Origin: Desulfobacterales bacterium
Lineage (GTDB): Bacteria; Desulfobacterota; Desulfobacteria; Desulfobacterales; JAUWMJ01
Assembly (NCBI GenBank): GCA_030613225.1
Contig: JAUWMJ010000221.1
Location: 1-5,904 of the forward strand
Reading direction: 5' to 3'
Length of the DNA: 5,904 nucleotides
Both the position numbers and the translations under genes were made by a program. The notes below the pieces were generated by a model. The model worked only from the letters and a program-made list of their open reading frames with translations. It did no database searches and was not told the origin of the DNA. Below, piece by piece: positions 1 through 5,027 of this stretch. Numbering within the stretch: position 1 is the first letter of the stretch; each line of letters starts with the position of its first letter.

Positions 1-383
1 TTTTGGGACATAATATTGGTTGTGCTTTAATAGTTGCCATTATTGCCTATTCTCTCTCCAGACGTCGTTGGCTTACAACTCTTTTAGCGCTTTTAAGCTT
101 TCATTTGCATCTTCTTTGCGATATCATTGGTGCAAAAGGACCTGGTGGCGAACAGTGGCCTATTCCTTATCTCCTCCCATTTACTGATTCAGTTCAATGG
201 GTTTGGTCTGGGCAGTGGGCTCTAAATGCATGGCCGAATTTTATTATAACGGCTCTGTTGCTCATATTCACTTTCTTCATCGCGTGGCGTGATGGGATTT
301 CTACTTTAGAGCTTGTGTCTGAGAAGGCAAATTCATTTTTTGTTGAAACACTTAGGAGTCGGTTTGGTAAACCTATGATGTAA
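1..383 (+). CDS. Membrane-bound metal-dependent hydrolase (YdjM-like), C-terminal part
   Basis: The reading frame is open from the left window edge to a TAA at 381-383. The N-terminus lies outside the window, and the TTG at position 3 is probably not the true start. About 126 residues are visible. They include a GHN motif at the beginning, a hydrophobic segment after a basic SRRRW stretch, then HLHLLCD (a His/Asp pair typical of this family's second metal-binding region). This is followed by a Pro/Trp-rich loop (WPIPYLLPF), a WALNAWPNF stretch, a second clear membrane helix (IITALLLIFTFFIAW) and a basic cytoplasmic tail. This pattern matches my recollection of PF04307-type predicted inner-membrane metal-dependent hydrolases. 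The substrate is unknown for most members, and the E. coli relative YdjM is SOS-regulated. No partner gene is visible to the left. The family call is fairly secure; the function is not. Confidence 0.7.
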   Translation, partial: LGHNIGCALIVAIIAYSLSRRRWLTTLLALLSFHLHLLCDIIGAKGPGGEQWPIPYLLPFTDSVQWVWSGQWALNAWPNFIITALLLIFTFFIAWRDGISTLELVSEKANSFFVETLRSRFGKPMM

Positions 384-390
384 GGCGTCG

Positions 391-396
391 TATAAT
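391..396 (+). promoter_or_regulatory. Candidate -10 box for the downstream gene
   Basis: A perfect TATAAT lies 8 bases after the stop of the hydrolase gene and about 58 bases before the ATG at 455. No good -35 hexamer is found at 16-18 bp; the nearest candidate, TTTGGT at 363-368, is 22 bp away. This is a weak call based on one hexamer. It fits a short 5' leader for the next gene. Confidence 0.25.
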
Positions 397-454
397 ACCC
401 TGAGGATGCACAGTCTAAAGCCGTACTGTTTACGGCGGTTGTTTGTTTTTAATA

Positions 455-1102
455 ATGAGTTTATATACTTTCATATTCAAGAAAAAATTCGGGAAGATAG
501 GCCTCAAGCATCTGGCCAAATACGTCTCCATAATTGTCGCGGTTATTTATATACCCATAACAACAATCGCATTTATTTCAGATCTTTTAACAAAATCAGA
601 CAAATACGCAGCAATACTGTTGTCTGCGCATGCCTTTTCGGACCATGATTACTGGGCACCGCCATGTGCATTTTTAGGCAGTTATCCGGCCTGGACATTA
701 TACTTTAATTCAAAAGGTCAGAAAATAGACTATTTTTTTGCTGCCACAAAAAAAGACTTCATAAAGGTCATCCAGGATGATAAGTATCAAAGCATTGTTC
801 TTGTTGGCCATGGTAGCCATAACAGCTGGAGGGCAACGGATAACCAGGTTACAAACTTTGATATTGAAAAGCTGAAAGGAAAGTTCAGAAAGAAAAACGG
901 CGAATGGTTTCAGTTATCATGCCCTGGCCAGGATTATTCCCCTATTCATCTGGGCGAACTTGTCATGGCAAAAGGAAATGTATACTATTATCAAGGAGAT
1001 TCCGCAGGAACTCTGGATTTTATCATTGATGCGCTTACTGCTTTCAGGCATATTAAATCTGAAACTTCAAAACAAAATACAGACCTCGTCATCAATCATT
1101 AA
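455..1102 (+). CDS. Unrecognised membrane-anchored protein with caspase-fold-like HG/C motif
   Basis: The protein has 215 aa from the ATG at 455. An in-frame TTG at 443 would add four residues (a GGCGG lies 4 nt before it), and neither start has a strong Shine-Dalgarno, so the ATG is preferred only for its codon. A basic N-terminus (KKKFGK) precedes one hydrophobic helix, about residues 23-45, so a single-pass anchor is likely. The soluble part contains APPCAFLG (68-75), a hydrophobic strand running into VLVGHGSHNSW (His119-Gly120), and EWFQLSCPGQD (Cys156), then VYYYQGDSAG and a final helix. A hydrophobic strand plus His-Gly followed ~37 residues later by a strand ending in Cys is the hallmark layout of clan CD peptidases (caspase, gingipain, CHAT). 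That assignment is inference; I do not recognise the family. The last seven codons and the stop lie inside the long inverted repeat, so the C-terminal tail may be repeat-derived. Confidence 0.7.
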   Translation: MSLYTFIFKKKFGKIGLKHLAKYVSIIVAVIYIPITTIAFISDLLTKSDKYAAILLSAHAFSDHDYWAPPCAFLGSYPAWTLYFNSKGQKIDYFFAATKKDFIKVIQDDKYQSIVLVGHGSHNSWRATDNQVTNFDIEKLKGKFRKKNGEWFQLSCPGQDYSPIHLGELVMAKGNVYYYQGDSAGTLDFIIDALTAFRHIKSETSKQNTDLVINH

Positions 1103-1173
1103 AAAATCGCGCCGAGTCCTTATGTGACGCAGGATTGCATAATAATTGGACACTGCACTCAAGCTTCAGGTGT

Positions 1174-1188
1174 TCCGCCGGAGGCGGA
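1174..1188. repeat. GC-rich mini-palindrome TCCGCC-GGA-GGCGGA
   Basis: This is a 6 bp perfect stem with a 3-base loop inside the left arm. The matching place in the right arm has heptamer sequence instead (around 5171-5177), so the palindrome replaces or interrupts heptamer DNA in one copy only. It may be a small dispersed palindromic unit. The length difference between the two arms is mostly due to this block. Confidence 0.6.
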
Positions 1189-1222
1189 TCAGGTGTCAGT
1201 AGTAAAAAAGCGAAAGCCAGCC

Positions 1223-1250
1223 TGAAACCTGAAACCCGACACCTGAAACC
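1223..1250 (+). repeat. Four tandem heptamers (TGAAACC/CGACACC)
   Basis: The units are TGAAACC (1223), TGAAACC (1230), CGACACC (1237) and TGAAACC (1244). The inverse-oriented equivalents AGGTGT and AGGTGTC occur at 1168-1173 and 1191-1197, so the tract can pair with its own left side. I recall similar heptamer tracts as common intergenic repeats in sulfate- and metal-reducing bacteria; no function is known to me. Confidence 0.75.
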
Positions 1251-1327
1251 TATGCTCCGAAAAGGCTTCACTACGCCCGATAATGTCCAAAAAAAAGACC
1301 TATTTTCCTAGCATTTTACGAGATCTG

Positions 1328-1411
1328 AAATAATGAATTTAAAAATACAAACCTTGCGCCCTCTGTGCTTTAAGTGATTCCCTCAAAAGCAGGATGAACG
1401 GAGACTAACCG
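1328..1411. other. Short spacer between long repeat and RAYT element
   Basis: I see no gene, no strong promoter and no terminator here. Including the repeat arm, the gene-free stretch runs from 1103 to 1473. The spacer contains a TTGCGCCCTCTGTGC-like run at about 1353-1367, which resembles dispersed repeat scraps but cannot be assigned. Confidence 0.5.
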
Positions 1412-1423
1412 GGACGTCTTTAA
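1412..1423 (+). repeat. Left terminal inverted repeat of RAYT element A
   Basis: GGACGTCTTTAA is a perfect 12 bp match to the complement of 2362-2373. It lies 50 bases before the transposase ATG. The last nine bases recur at 5307-5315 in front of the truncated copy B. Confidence 0.75.
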
Positions 1424-1473
1424 AAAAACAAAATAACTTGCAATATGATTTCATTTTTAATATATAGGATGCC

Positions 1474-2340
1474 ATGCCAAGATTAGCCCGCTTAAACGCC
1501 CCTGGAGTCTTGCACCACGTTATTATACGGGGGATCGAACGTAATAAAATATTCAGAGATAAGGCCGACTATGACAATTTTATCGACCGGCTGGCCCTGC
1601 TCATACCGGAATCACAAACCTCATGTTATGCCTGGGCGATGATGACCAATCATGCCCACTTTTTGTTTCGCTCCGGTCCAGGAGGGCTGTCTTCACTAAT
1701 GCGACGATTATTGACCGGCTATGCCGTTAGTTTTAATCGAAGGCACAAACGGCGAGGCCAGCTTTTTCAAAATAGATACAAGTCGTTTATCTGCCAAGAA
1801 GATGCCTATCTTAAAGAACTGGTCAGATATATTCATCTTAACCCTGTCAGGGCAAAAATTGTAAAAAATCTTAAAGAATTGCGCCATTATCCTTACAGTG
1901 GTCACAGCGTATTGACGAGATACAAGCAAAGGCTTTGGCAGGATGATAATTATGTACTAAAATATTTTGGAAAGCCCATTAGCGAAGCCCGAAAACGTTA
2001 TACCGCATATGTAAAGGCCGGTCTTGATCAGGGGCGCCGTCCCGATCTTGTTGGAGGGGGCCTGATTCGTAGTCTGGGCGGCTGGTCTGAAGTAAAAAAA
2101 ATACGTCTAAAGGGAATTGATCGACTCAAAGGTGATGAGCGCATACTGGGAGATTCTGAATTCGTCCAGTCCATACTTAGGCCTCGCGTAAAAGCTCGGA
2201 GCCTATTTTGTTATTGGGCGGCCCGCGAACTGAAAATATCACTAAGCGATCCGGCAAGAAAGCTTGGCATGCTGCTGCAGGCGTTGGTTATGCCGTTCGA
2301 AGGGGCGAAGCGATTTCAATTGGGGGTAATTATCAGTTGA
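1474..2340 (+). CDS. REP-associated tyrosine transposase (RAYT), C-terminally frameshifted
   Basis: The ORF encodes 288 aa from ATG 1474, with AGGA at 1466-1469 a few bases upstream. It is a Y1/IS200-like HUH endonuclease. The N-terminal Y1_Tnp domain spans about residues 1-130, with PGVLHHVIIRGIERNKIF, the HUH motif NHAHF (His60, His62), GQLFQNRYKS and RYIHLNPVRA, where Tyr119 is the likely catalytic tyrosine by position. Family members nick and join single-stranded DNA at short palindromes. The long C-terminal extension typical of this subgroup contains a putative helix-turn-helix (ARELKISLSDPARKLGM). After residue ~266 the ORF frame becomes atypical, whereas the -1 frame from 2271 reads AAAGVGYAVRRGEAI and on to YQLID, the expected family C-terminus, with stop TAG at 2346-2348. 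A single-base deletion near 2269-2272 is likely. The HUH domain is intact, but the end of the DNA-binding region is scrambled, so activity is uncertain. Confidence 0.88.
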   Translation: MPRLARLNAPGVLHHVIIRGIERNKIFRDKADYDNFIDRLALLIPESQTSCYAWAMMTNHAHFLFRSGPGGLSSLMRRLLTGYAVSFNRRHKRRGQLFQNRYKSFICQEDAYLKELVRYIHLNPVRAKIVKNLKELRHYPYSGHSVLTRYKQRLWQDDNYVLKYFGKPISEARKRYTAYVKAGLDQGRRPDLVGGGLIRSLGGWSEVKKIRLKGIDRLKGDERILGDSEFVQSILRPRVKARSLFCYWAARELKISLSDPARKLGMLLQALVMPFEGAKRFQLGVIIS

Positions 2341-2348
2341 TCGATTAG
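2271..2348 (+). other. Displaced C-terminal coding segment of RAYT A
   Basis: Read in the frame one base back from the main ORF, this segment gives 25 codons (AAAGVGYAVRRGEAISIGGN, then YQLID) and a TAG. I recognise this as the normal ending of long RAYT proteins in this group. Adding one base after the ATG at 2269 (for example restoring a Ser codon) would join it to the main frame. No slippery heptamer is present at the junction, so mutation is more likely than programmed frameshifting. Confidence 0.65.
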
Positions 2349-2361
2349 GTTGGTTAGTTAA

Positions 2362-2373
2362 TTAAAGACGTCC
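2362..2373 (-). repeat. Right terminal inverted repeat of RAYT element A, also the stop of the radical SAM gene
   Basis: TTAAAGACGTCC complements 1412-1423 exactly. Read on the minus strand it is GGACGTCTTTAA, which encodes Gly-Arg-Leu-stop, the last codons of the 2362-3369 gene. The transposon end and the gene end therefore coincide. Confidence 0.75.
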
Positions 2374-3369
2374 AGAAAATCCCCCAGGCATGTATCTTTT
2401 TATACCGCAGTCATTTATAAACAGGCAGGTTGTGCAGTTCCTCTGGTCGCTTCTGCAGCCGGCATTTGCCGCATATGCTCCGGCGAGCTTTGCTCCGTCA
2501 TCAATCCCTTTTAAAGAAGGTGGAATACTTCCGGAGATTCCGGTTTGACCTGCCCAGCTAACATTAACAAGGCCGGATTTTTTTGCCGTTTCAATGCATT
2601 TTTCCATAAGATCGATTGATGCTCCGGGATGGTTCTCAAGTACAAAGTTGGGCCTGAAGGATAGAAAACAGACCGGAAGTTCGGGATTCATGCCGGCAAT
2701 AAACTCGGTAAGGGATTTTATATCTTTAATATTTATCTCCGGTATTACTACTATCCTGTATTCCCAGAGCTTGTCTTCCGCATGTTCTGCAATGTACCTT
2801 GCATTTCTGAGAACCGGTTCGGATGATGCACCGGTCAGTGCAAGGTGGATCTTCTCGTCATAGGCCTTGATGTCAAAGGTGATGGACGTTGTAAATTCAA
2901 CAACCCTTTTCAGGCTGCTCTCTGTAAGGTACCCGTTTGTATCGAAATTTACCTTGACATCAGGGTTTATCTTCCTGGCCTCTTTTACTACCCTTTCAAT
3001 ATAAGGAAGGTGAATTGTCGGCTCTCCACCTGAGAAAAAGATCCTGTCCGCCCTGATCAACCCTGCAGATACTGATTTCAGAATATCAACGGATTCTTCA
3101 GCCAGAAGTTCCGGGGAAATATATCCTCTTTGCGGGTAACCATTGTCCGGGTATTGTGAGATTGACCAGTTCTGGCAGTTCAGGCACTTGAAGTTGCAGC
3201 CAGCCATGAAAACAGTATAGCTTTCCGGGGGAGCCGAGTGGAGGGTAGCAGAAGCAACAACCGGAGTTGTCATCCTGCAAACTCCGGTTTCGCCAGTCAG
3301 CCTGTTCACGCCGCACCTGTGCTCACAAAGCTCGCAGTGTTCAAGTTCTTTAAGATAATCGTTTATCAA
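2362..3369 (-). CDS. Radical SAM protein, PflX/AmmeMemoRadiSam-like, with extra C-terminal Cys cluster
   Basis: The protein has 335 aa and starts at TTG 3369, chosen because AGGTGA lies 7 nt upstream (3377-3382). The N-terminal Cys motif is C12-x2-C15-x3-C19-x11-C31, as in PflX/COG1313-type proteins. The radical SAM cluster motif is C58-NFK-C62-LN-C65, followed by SGGEP (113-117), FDTNGY and FDIKAYD (core barrel strands), and FLSFRPNF. A C-terminal motif C305-x6-C312-x2-C315-x5-C321 could bind an auxiliary Fe-S cluster. The protein would reductively cleave S-adenosylmethionine to form a 5'-deoxyadenosyl radical; the substrate is unknown. It is the second gene of a two-gene operon, 11 nt after its relative. 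Its final residues (GRL-stop) come from the end of the RAYT element, so the native C-terminus may have been altered. Radical SAM identity is secure; the subfamily is tentative. AmmeMemoRadiSam partners (AMMECR1, Memo) are not in the window. Confidence 0.9.
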   Translation of the reverse strand: MINDYLKELEHCELCEHRCGVNRLTGETGVCRMTTPVVASATLHSAPPESYTVFMAGCNFKCLNCQNWSISQYPDNGYPQRGYISPELLAEESVDILKSVSAGLIRADRIFFSGGEPTIHLPYIERVVKEARKINPDVKVNFDTNGYLTESSLKRVVEFTTSITFDIKAYDEKIHLALTGASSEPVLRNARYIAEHAEDKLWEYRIVVIPEINIKDIKSLTEFIAGMNPELPVCFLSFRPNFVLENHPGASIDLMEKCIETAKKSGLVNVSWAGQTGISGSIPPSLKGIDDGAKLAGAYAANAGCRSDQRNCTTCLFINDCGIKRYMPGGFSGRL

Positions 3370-3376
3370 AACTGGT

Positions 3377-3382
3377 TCACCT
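3377..3382 (-). promoter_or_regulatory. Shine-Dalgarno overlapping the upstream stop codon
   Basis: On the minus strand AGGTGA precedes the TTG start at 3369 by 7 nt. Its first two bases are also part of the TAG stop (3383-3381) of the upstream radical SAM gene. This decides the TTG start and suggests translational coupling of the two genes. Confidence 0.7.
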
Positions 3383-4427
3383 AAAAATCTTTCTGGTCGA
3401 CATTATTTCTTAAAAATTCAAGTTCCTCTGCCGAGGTTATGAAAACTCCAAGGTTCCCAAGCCTGATATTTCTGAGTCCGGTTTTTTTACACATTTTATA
3501 GGCTTCGACCATGTTCTGAACAGTCGGGTTGCTGTAATCCTTCATTTTGTATTCCGGGAAAAAGGCAAGTATTGTAAATGGAATTTCAGGATCAGCCTTA
3601 ACAAGAACGGTTGCGATCTGTTCAAGATCGTAATTTTCAACAAGACCCGGGATGTAAAGGGAGAGAACTTCAAGAACAAACCCTGATTCTAATATTTTTT
3701 CAGGAAGTTCAAGGATTTCTTCATTGCTGCACCCGGTGAGCCACTTGTGGTTTTTCTTGTCAAATGCCTTAATATCGAGCCAGAAGGAATCAACTCCCGA
3801 TTCTTTGAGAAGTAAAAGATTTTCATCGGTCAGGCCATAACCGTTTGTTTCAATGAGAACCTTCAGGTTTGTCTGGGCTTTTATGAGTTTCGCACATTCG
3901 CAGTAAAATTCAGGGCAGCATGTGATATCGCCCCCGGTAAAAGCCACGATGTCCCGGGCCGGTCCGAATCCCTGGGGGCTTAATACAACAGATTCCCGGG
4001 GGAGCACTCCGGGACACCCCGGTGATCGTTCATTGTTAATCACGCAGGAACCGCAGCAATGGCATGAATCATGGGCGTGCCATGCCGTAACTCTTTCGCG
4101 CGGTTCTGCCAGGGTCACATTTTTTTCATATTTTTTTGCCTCATCAAGGATATCTTCGGGTGAATACCAGGTACCATCCCTTACTTTAGAGAAATACCAT
4201 GAATGGCATTTTTTGCAGGAAAAATTGCAACCTGACTGGTAGATCGAAAGATAATTTTCAGGCCGGGACAGGTGGATGGAAGTGATAAGTCTGAAAATCT
4301 TATTTTTTTCCATCTTCAAGGTTGCTTTGCATGCATGGACTTTTTTCCCGTCTGATTCCACAAGGCAGCTTCCCATGTGAAATCCCTGGCTTATCAGTCT
4401 GCAAAAATCTTTTTTCTCCTTTTCCAT
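3381..4427 (-). CDS. Radical SAM protein, glycyl-radical-activase-like, with internal ferredoxin-like Cys insert
   Basis: The protein has 348 aa from ATG 4427, with an AGGG about 9 nt upstream. The radical SAM motif is C67-NFS-C71-KK-C74, followed by HSWYF. Between this and the next conserved motif lies a Cys-rich insert: C122-x-C124-C125-x2-C128-x9-C138-Pro, partly matching the CxxCxxC...CP pattern of ferredoxin-type clusters in glycyl-radical-enzyme activases. FTGGD (163-167) replaces the usual GGE, then come CCPEF, ETNGYG, WLDIKAFD, LTILAFFPEYK-like strands (read as FTILAFFPEYK) and RNIRLGNLG. N-terminal Cys9, Cys21 and Cys33 are also present. The barrel motifs (DIKAFD, LTG, PEIPF, FFPEYK) parallel those of the downstream gene (DIKAYD, LTG, PELPV, FRPNF), so the two are paralogues. 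I recall similar uncharacterised PflA-like proteins in archaea. It is the first gene of the operon. The substrate is unknown, and no glycyl radical enzyme is nearby. Confidence 0.9.
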   Translation of the reverse strand: MEKEKKDFCRLISQGFHMGSCLVESDGKKVHACKATLKMEKNKIFRLITSIHLSRPENYLSIYQSGCNFSCKKCHSWYFSKVRDGTWYSPEDILDEAKKYEKNVTLAEPRERVTAWHAHDSCHCCGSCVINNERSPGCPGVLPRESVVLSPQGFGPARDIVAFTGGDITCCPEFYCECAKLIKAQTNLKVLIETNGYGLTDENLLLLKESGVDSFWLDIKAFDKKNHKWLTGCSNEEILELPEKILESGFVLEVLSLYIPGLVENYDLEQIATVLVKADPEIPFTILAFFPEYKMKDYSNPTVQNMVEAYKMCKKTGLRNIRLGNLGVFITSAEELEFLRNNVDQKDF

Positions 4428-4556
4428 GGGCAGCTACCCTGCATGTTTGATGAGGTATTAAAATTTTCAGGTATTGAAGAATTAATAATGAATAGAAGGT
4501 ATATGTAAAAATAACAAGATTTTCCAGCTCAACAACAGGAACGTATGGCTCGTGCA
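4428..4556 (-). promoter_or_regulatory. Leader and promoter region of the radical SAM operon
   Basis: This is about 130 bp of AT-rich DNA between the operon start and the MITE-like element. On the minus strand it contains TTGAGC and TTGTTA, either of which might serve as a -35, with only poor -10 matches (TTACAT, TATTCA). No convincing promoter, operator or riboswitch can be named. The 203 bp element sits directly upstream and may have displaced the original upstream region. Confidence 0.3.
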
Positions 4557-4759
4557 AAAAATAACTTCACATTTTATGCACCCCAAGGGCATTTGCTTCG
4601 CGGCACATCCCGGATTCAGGCCATCTTTGTCCGATCCTCAACTGCAAAATCCTCGAAATAGCTCGCTATTCCTGTGGTTTCGGAGTCTTCGCTTACCTGC
4701 AGCCTCGGATCGAATAAATCTGACCTAACTCCATGCGCCTAAAATGTAAAGTTATTTTT
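4557..4759. mobile_element. MITE-like 203 bp element with 23 bp terminal inverted repeats
   Basis: The left end (4557-4579) begins AAAAATAACTTCACATTTTA, and the right end (4737-4759) is its reverse complement at 21 of 23 positions. Inside are a subterminal pair, 4632-4646 and 4698-4712 (11 of 15 match, each with TGCAG and GGATCG in the outward reading), and a central perfect 6 bp hairpin AATAGC-TC-GCTATT at 4657-4670. The three pairs are nearly concentric, so the whole unit could fold into one long cruciform. It has no ORF and is therefore non-autonomous. There is no clear target-site duplication. I have the impression that this end sequence recurs in Desulfobacterales genomes, but that is memory only. 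Confidence 0.75.
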
Positions 4760-5027
4760 ACGCGAACCCTTAATATTGATATGAATAAGTGATAGTATCC
4801 TTTCAATTTTTTGTAATTATTAATTTGAATTTGTGTATCTATTTTCAATGTTTTTTATTAAAATAGCAAGCGGTTATATGTCATTCCTGATTCAAATTAT
4901 TTGAAACTTTCGGACAAACTCCCATGCTTTGCAGCACAACGAAGCATGAAAGATCCCAGTGTTTCTAAAAGTTCCGAAGGGCTGGATTCTGCGGTCAACT
5001 GTTAAAAAGAACGATAATTTCATAATA
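4760..5027. other. Gene-free AT-rich spacer
   Basis: No ORF, RNA gene or promoter can be supported here. With the flanking MITE-like element and repeat arm, the gene-free stretch is 4428-5362. The left half is strongly AT-rich (4780-4880). The right half contains one hairpin (4923-4948). Confidence 0.5.
4923..4948. repeat. Isolated hairpin, 9 bp stem
   Basis: CATGCTTTG (4923-4931) pairs with CGAAGCATG (4940-4948), giving nine pairs with one G-T wobble around an 8-base loop. No U-tract follows, so it is not a standard intrinsic terminator. It may be another palindromic repeat unit. Confidence 0.45.

Larger units (their letters stand above)
1078..1327 (+). repeat. Long inverted repeat, left arm (mate at 5028-5268)
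   Basis: This stretch is the reverse complement of 5028-5268, with about ten substitutions and one length-variable block near 1172-1190. Weaker similarity continues to about 1340. The outer 25 bases (1078-1102) are identical in both arms and encode the last codons and stop of the upstream gene. Inside the arm are TTGGACA at 1146-1152 and its complement TGTCCAA at 1284-1290, a heptamer tract at 1223-1250, a GC-rich mini-palindrome at 1174-1188 and an A8 tract at 1289-1296. No ORF is supported in the arm beyond the gene end. With its mate it encloses about 3.7 kb holding the RAYT, the radical SAM operon and the MITE-like element. Confidence 0.95.
1412..2373 (+). mobile_element. RAYT element A bounded by 12 bp inverted repeats
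   Basis: GGACGTCTTTAA at 1412-1423 is the exact reverse complement of TTAAAGACGTCC at 2362-2373. The pair closely flanks the transposase gene, with a 50 bp leader on the left and 13 bp after the restored stop on the right. I infer these are the ends of the inserted unit. A second, truncated copy beginning at CGTCTTTAA (5307) shares the same left end and leader, which supports the left boundary. The right end lies in the last codons of the minus-strand radical SAM gene. No target-site duplication is obvious, as expected for Y1-type (single-strand) transposition. Confidence 0.7.

Noticed and set aside
406..648. 80-codon ORF starting at ATG 406 just after a GAGG
   Set aside because: It overlaps the 455-1102 gene in another frame, its protein has no domain character, and the GAGG is too close to the ATG. 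The membrane-helix and HG/C motifs belong to the other frame.
1223..1250. Heptamer repeats as a CRISPR array
   Set aside because: The units are 7 bp and contiguous, with no spacers, and no cas gene is present.
2269..2280. Programmed -1 frameshift in the RAYT gene
   Set aside because: There is no X XXY YYZ slippery sequence at the junction and no clear downstream pseudoknot, so a point deletion or sequencing error explains it better.
2362..4427. Complete AmmeMemoRadiSam system
   Set aside because: Only radical SAM proteins are present. No AMMECR1 or Memo gene is visible, and the C-terminal Cys motif and internal insert are not what I expect for that system.
4300..4557. 85-codon minus-strand ORF upstream of the radical SAM operon
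   Set aside because: Most of it overlaps the N-terminus of the 3381-4427 gene in another frame, and it has no recognisable features.
4657..4670. Attachment site or riboswitch at the AATAGC hairpin
   Set aside because: The hairpin is central to the inverted-repeat element and is better explained as part of its nested palindrome. No aptamer consensus or integrase gene is seen.
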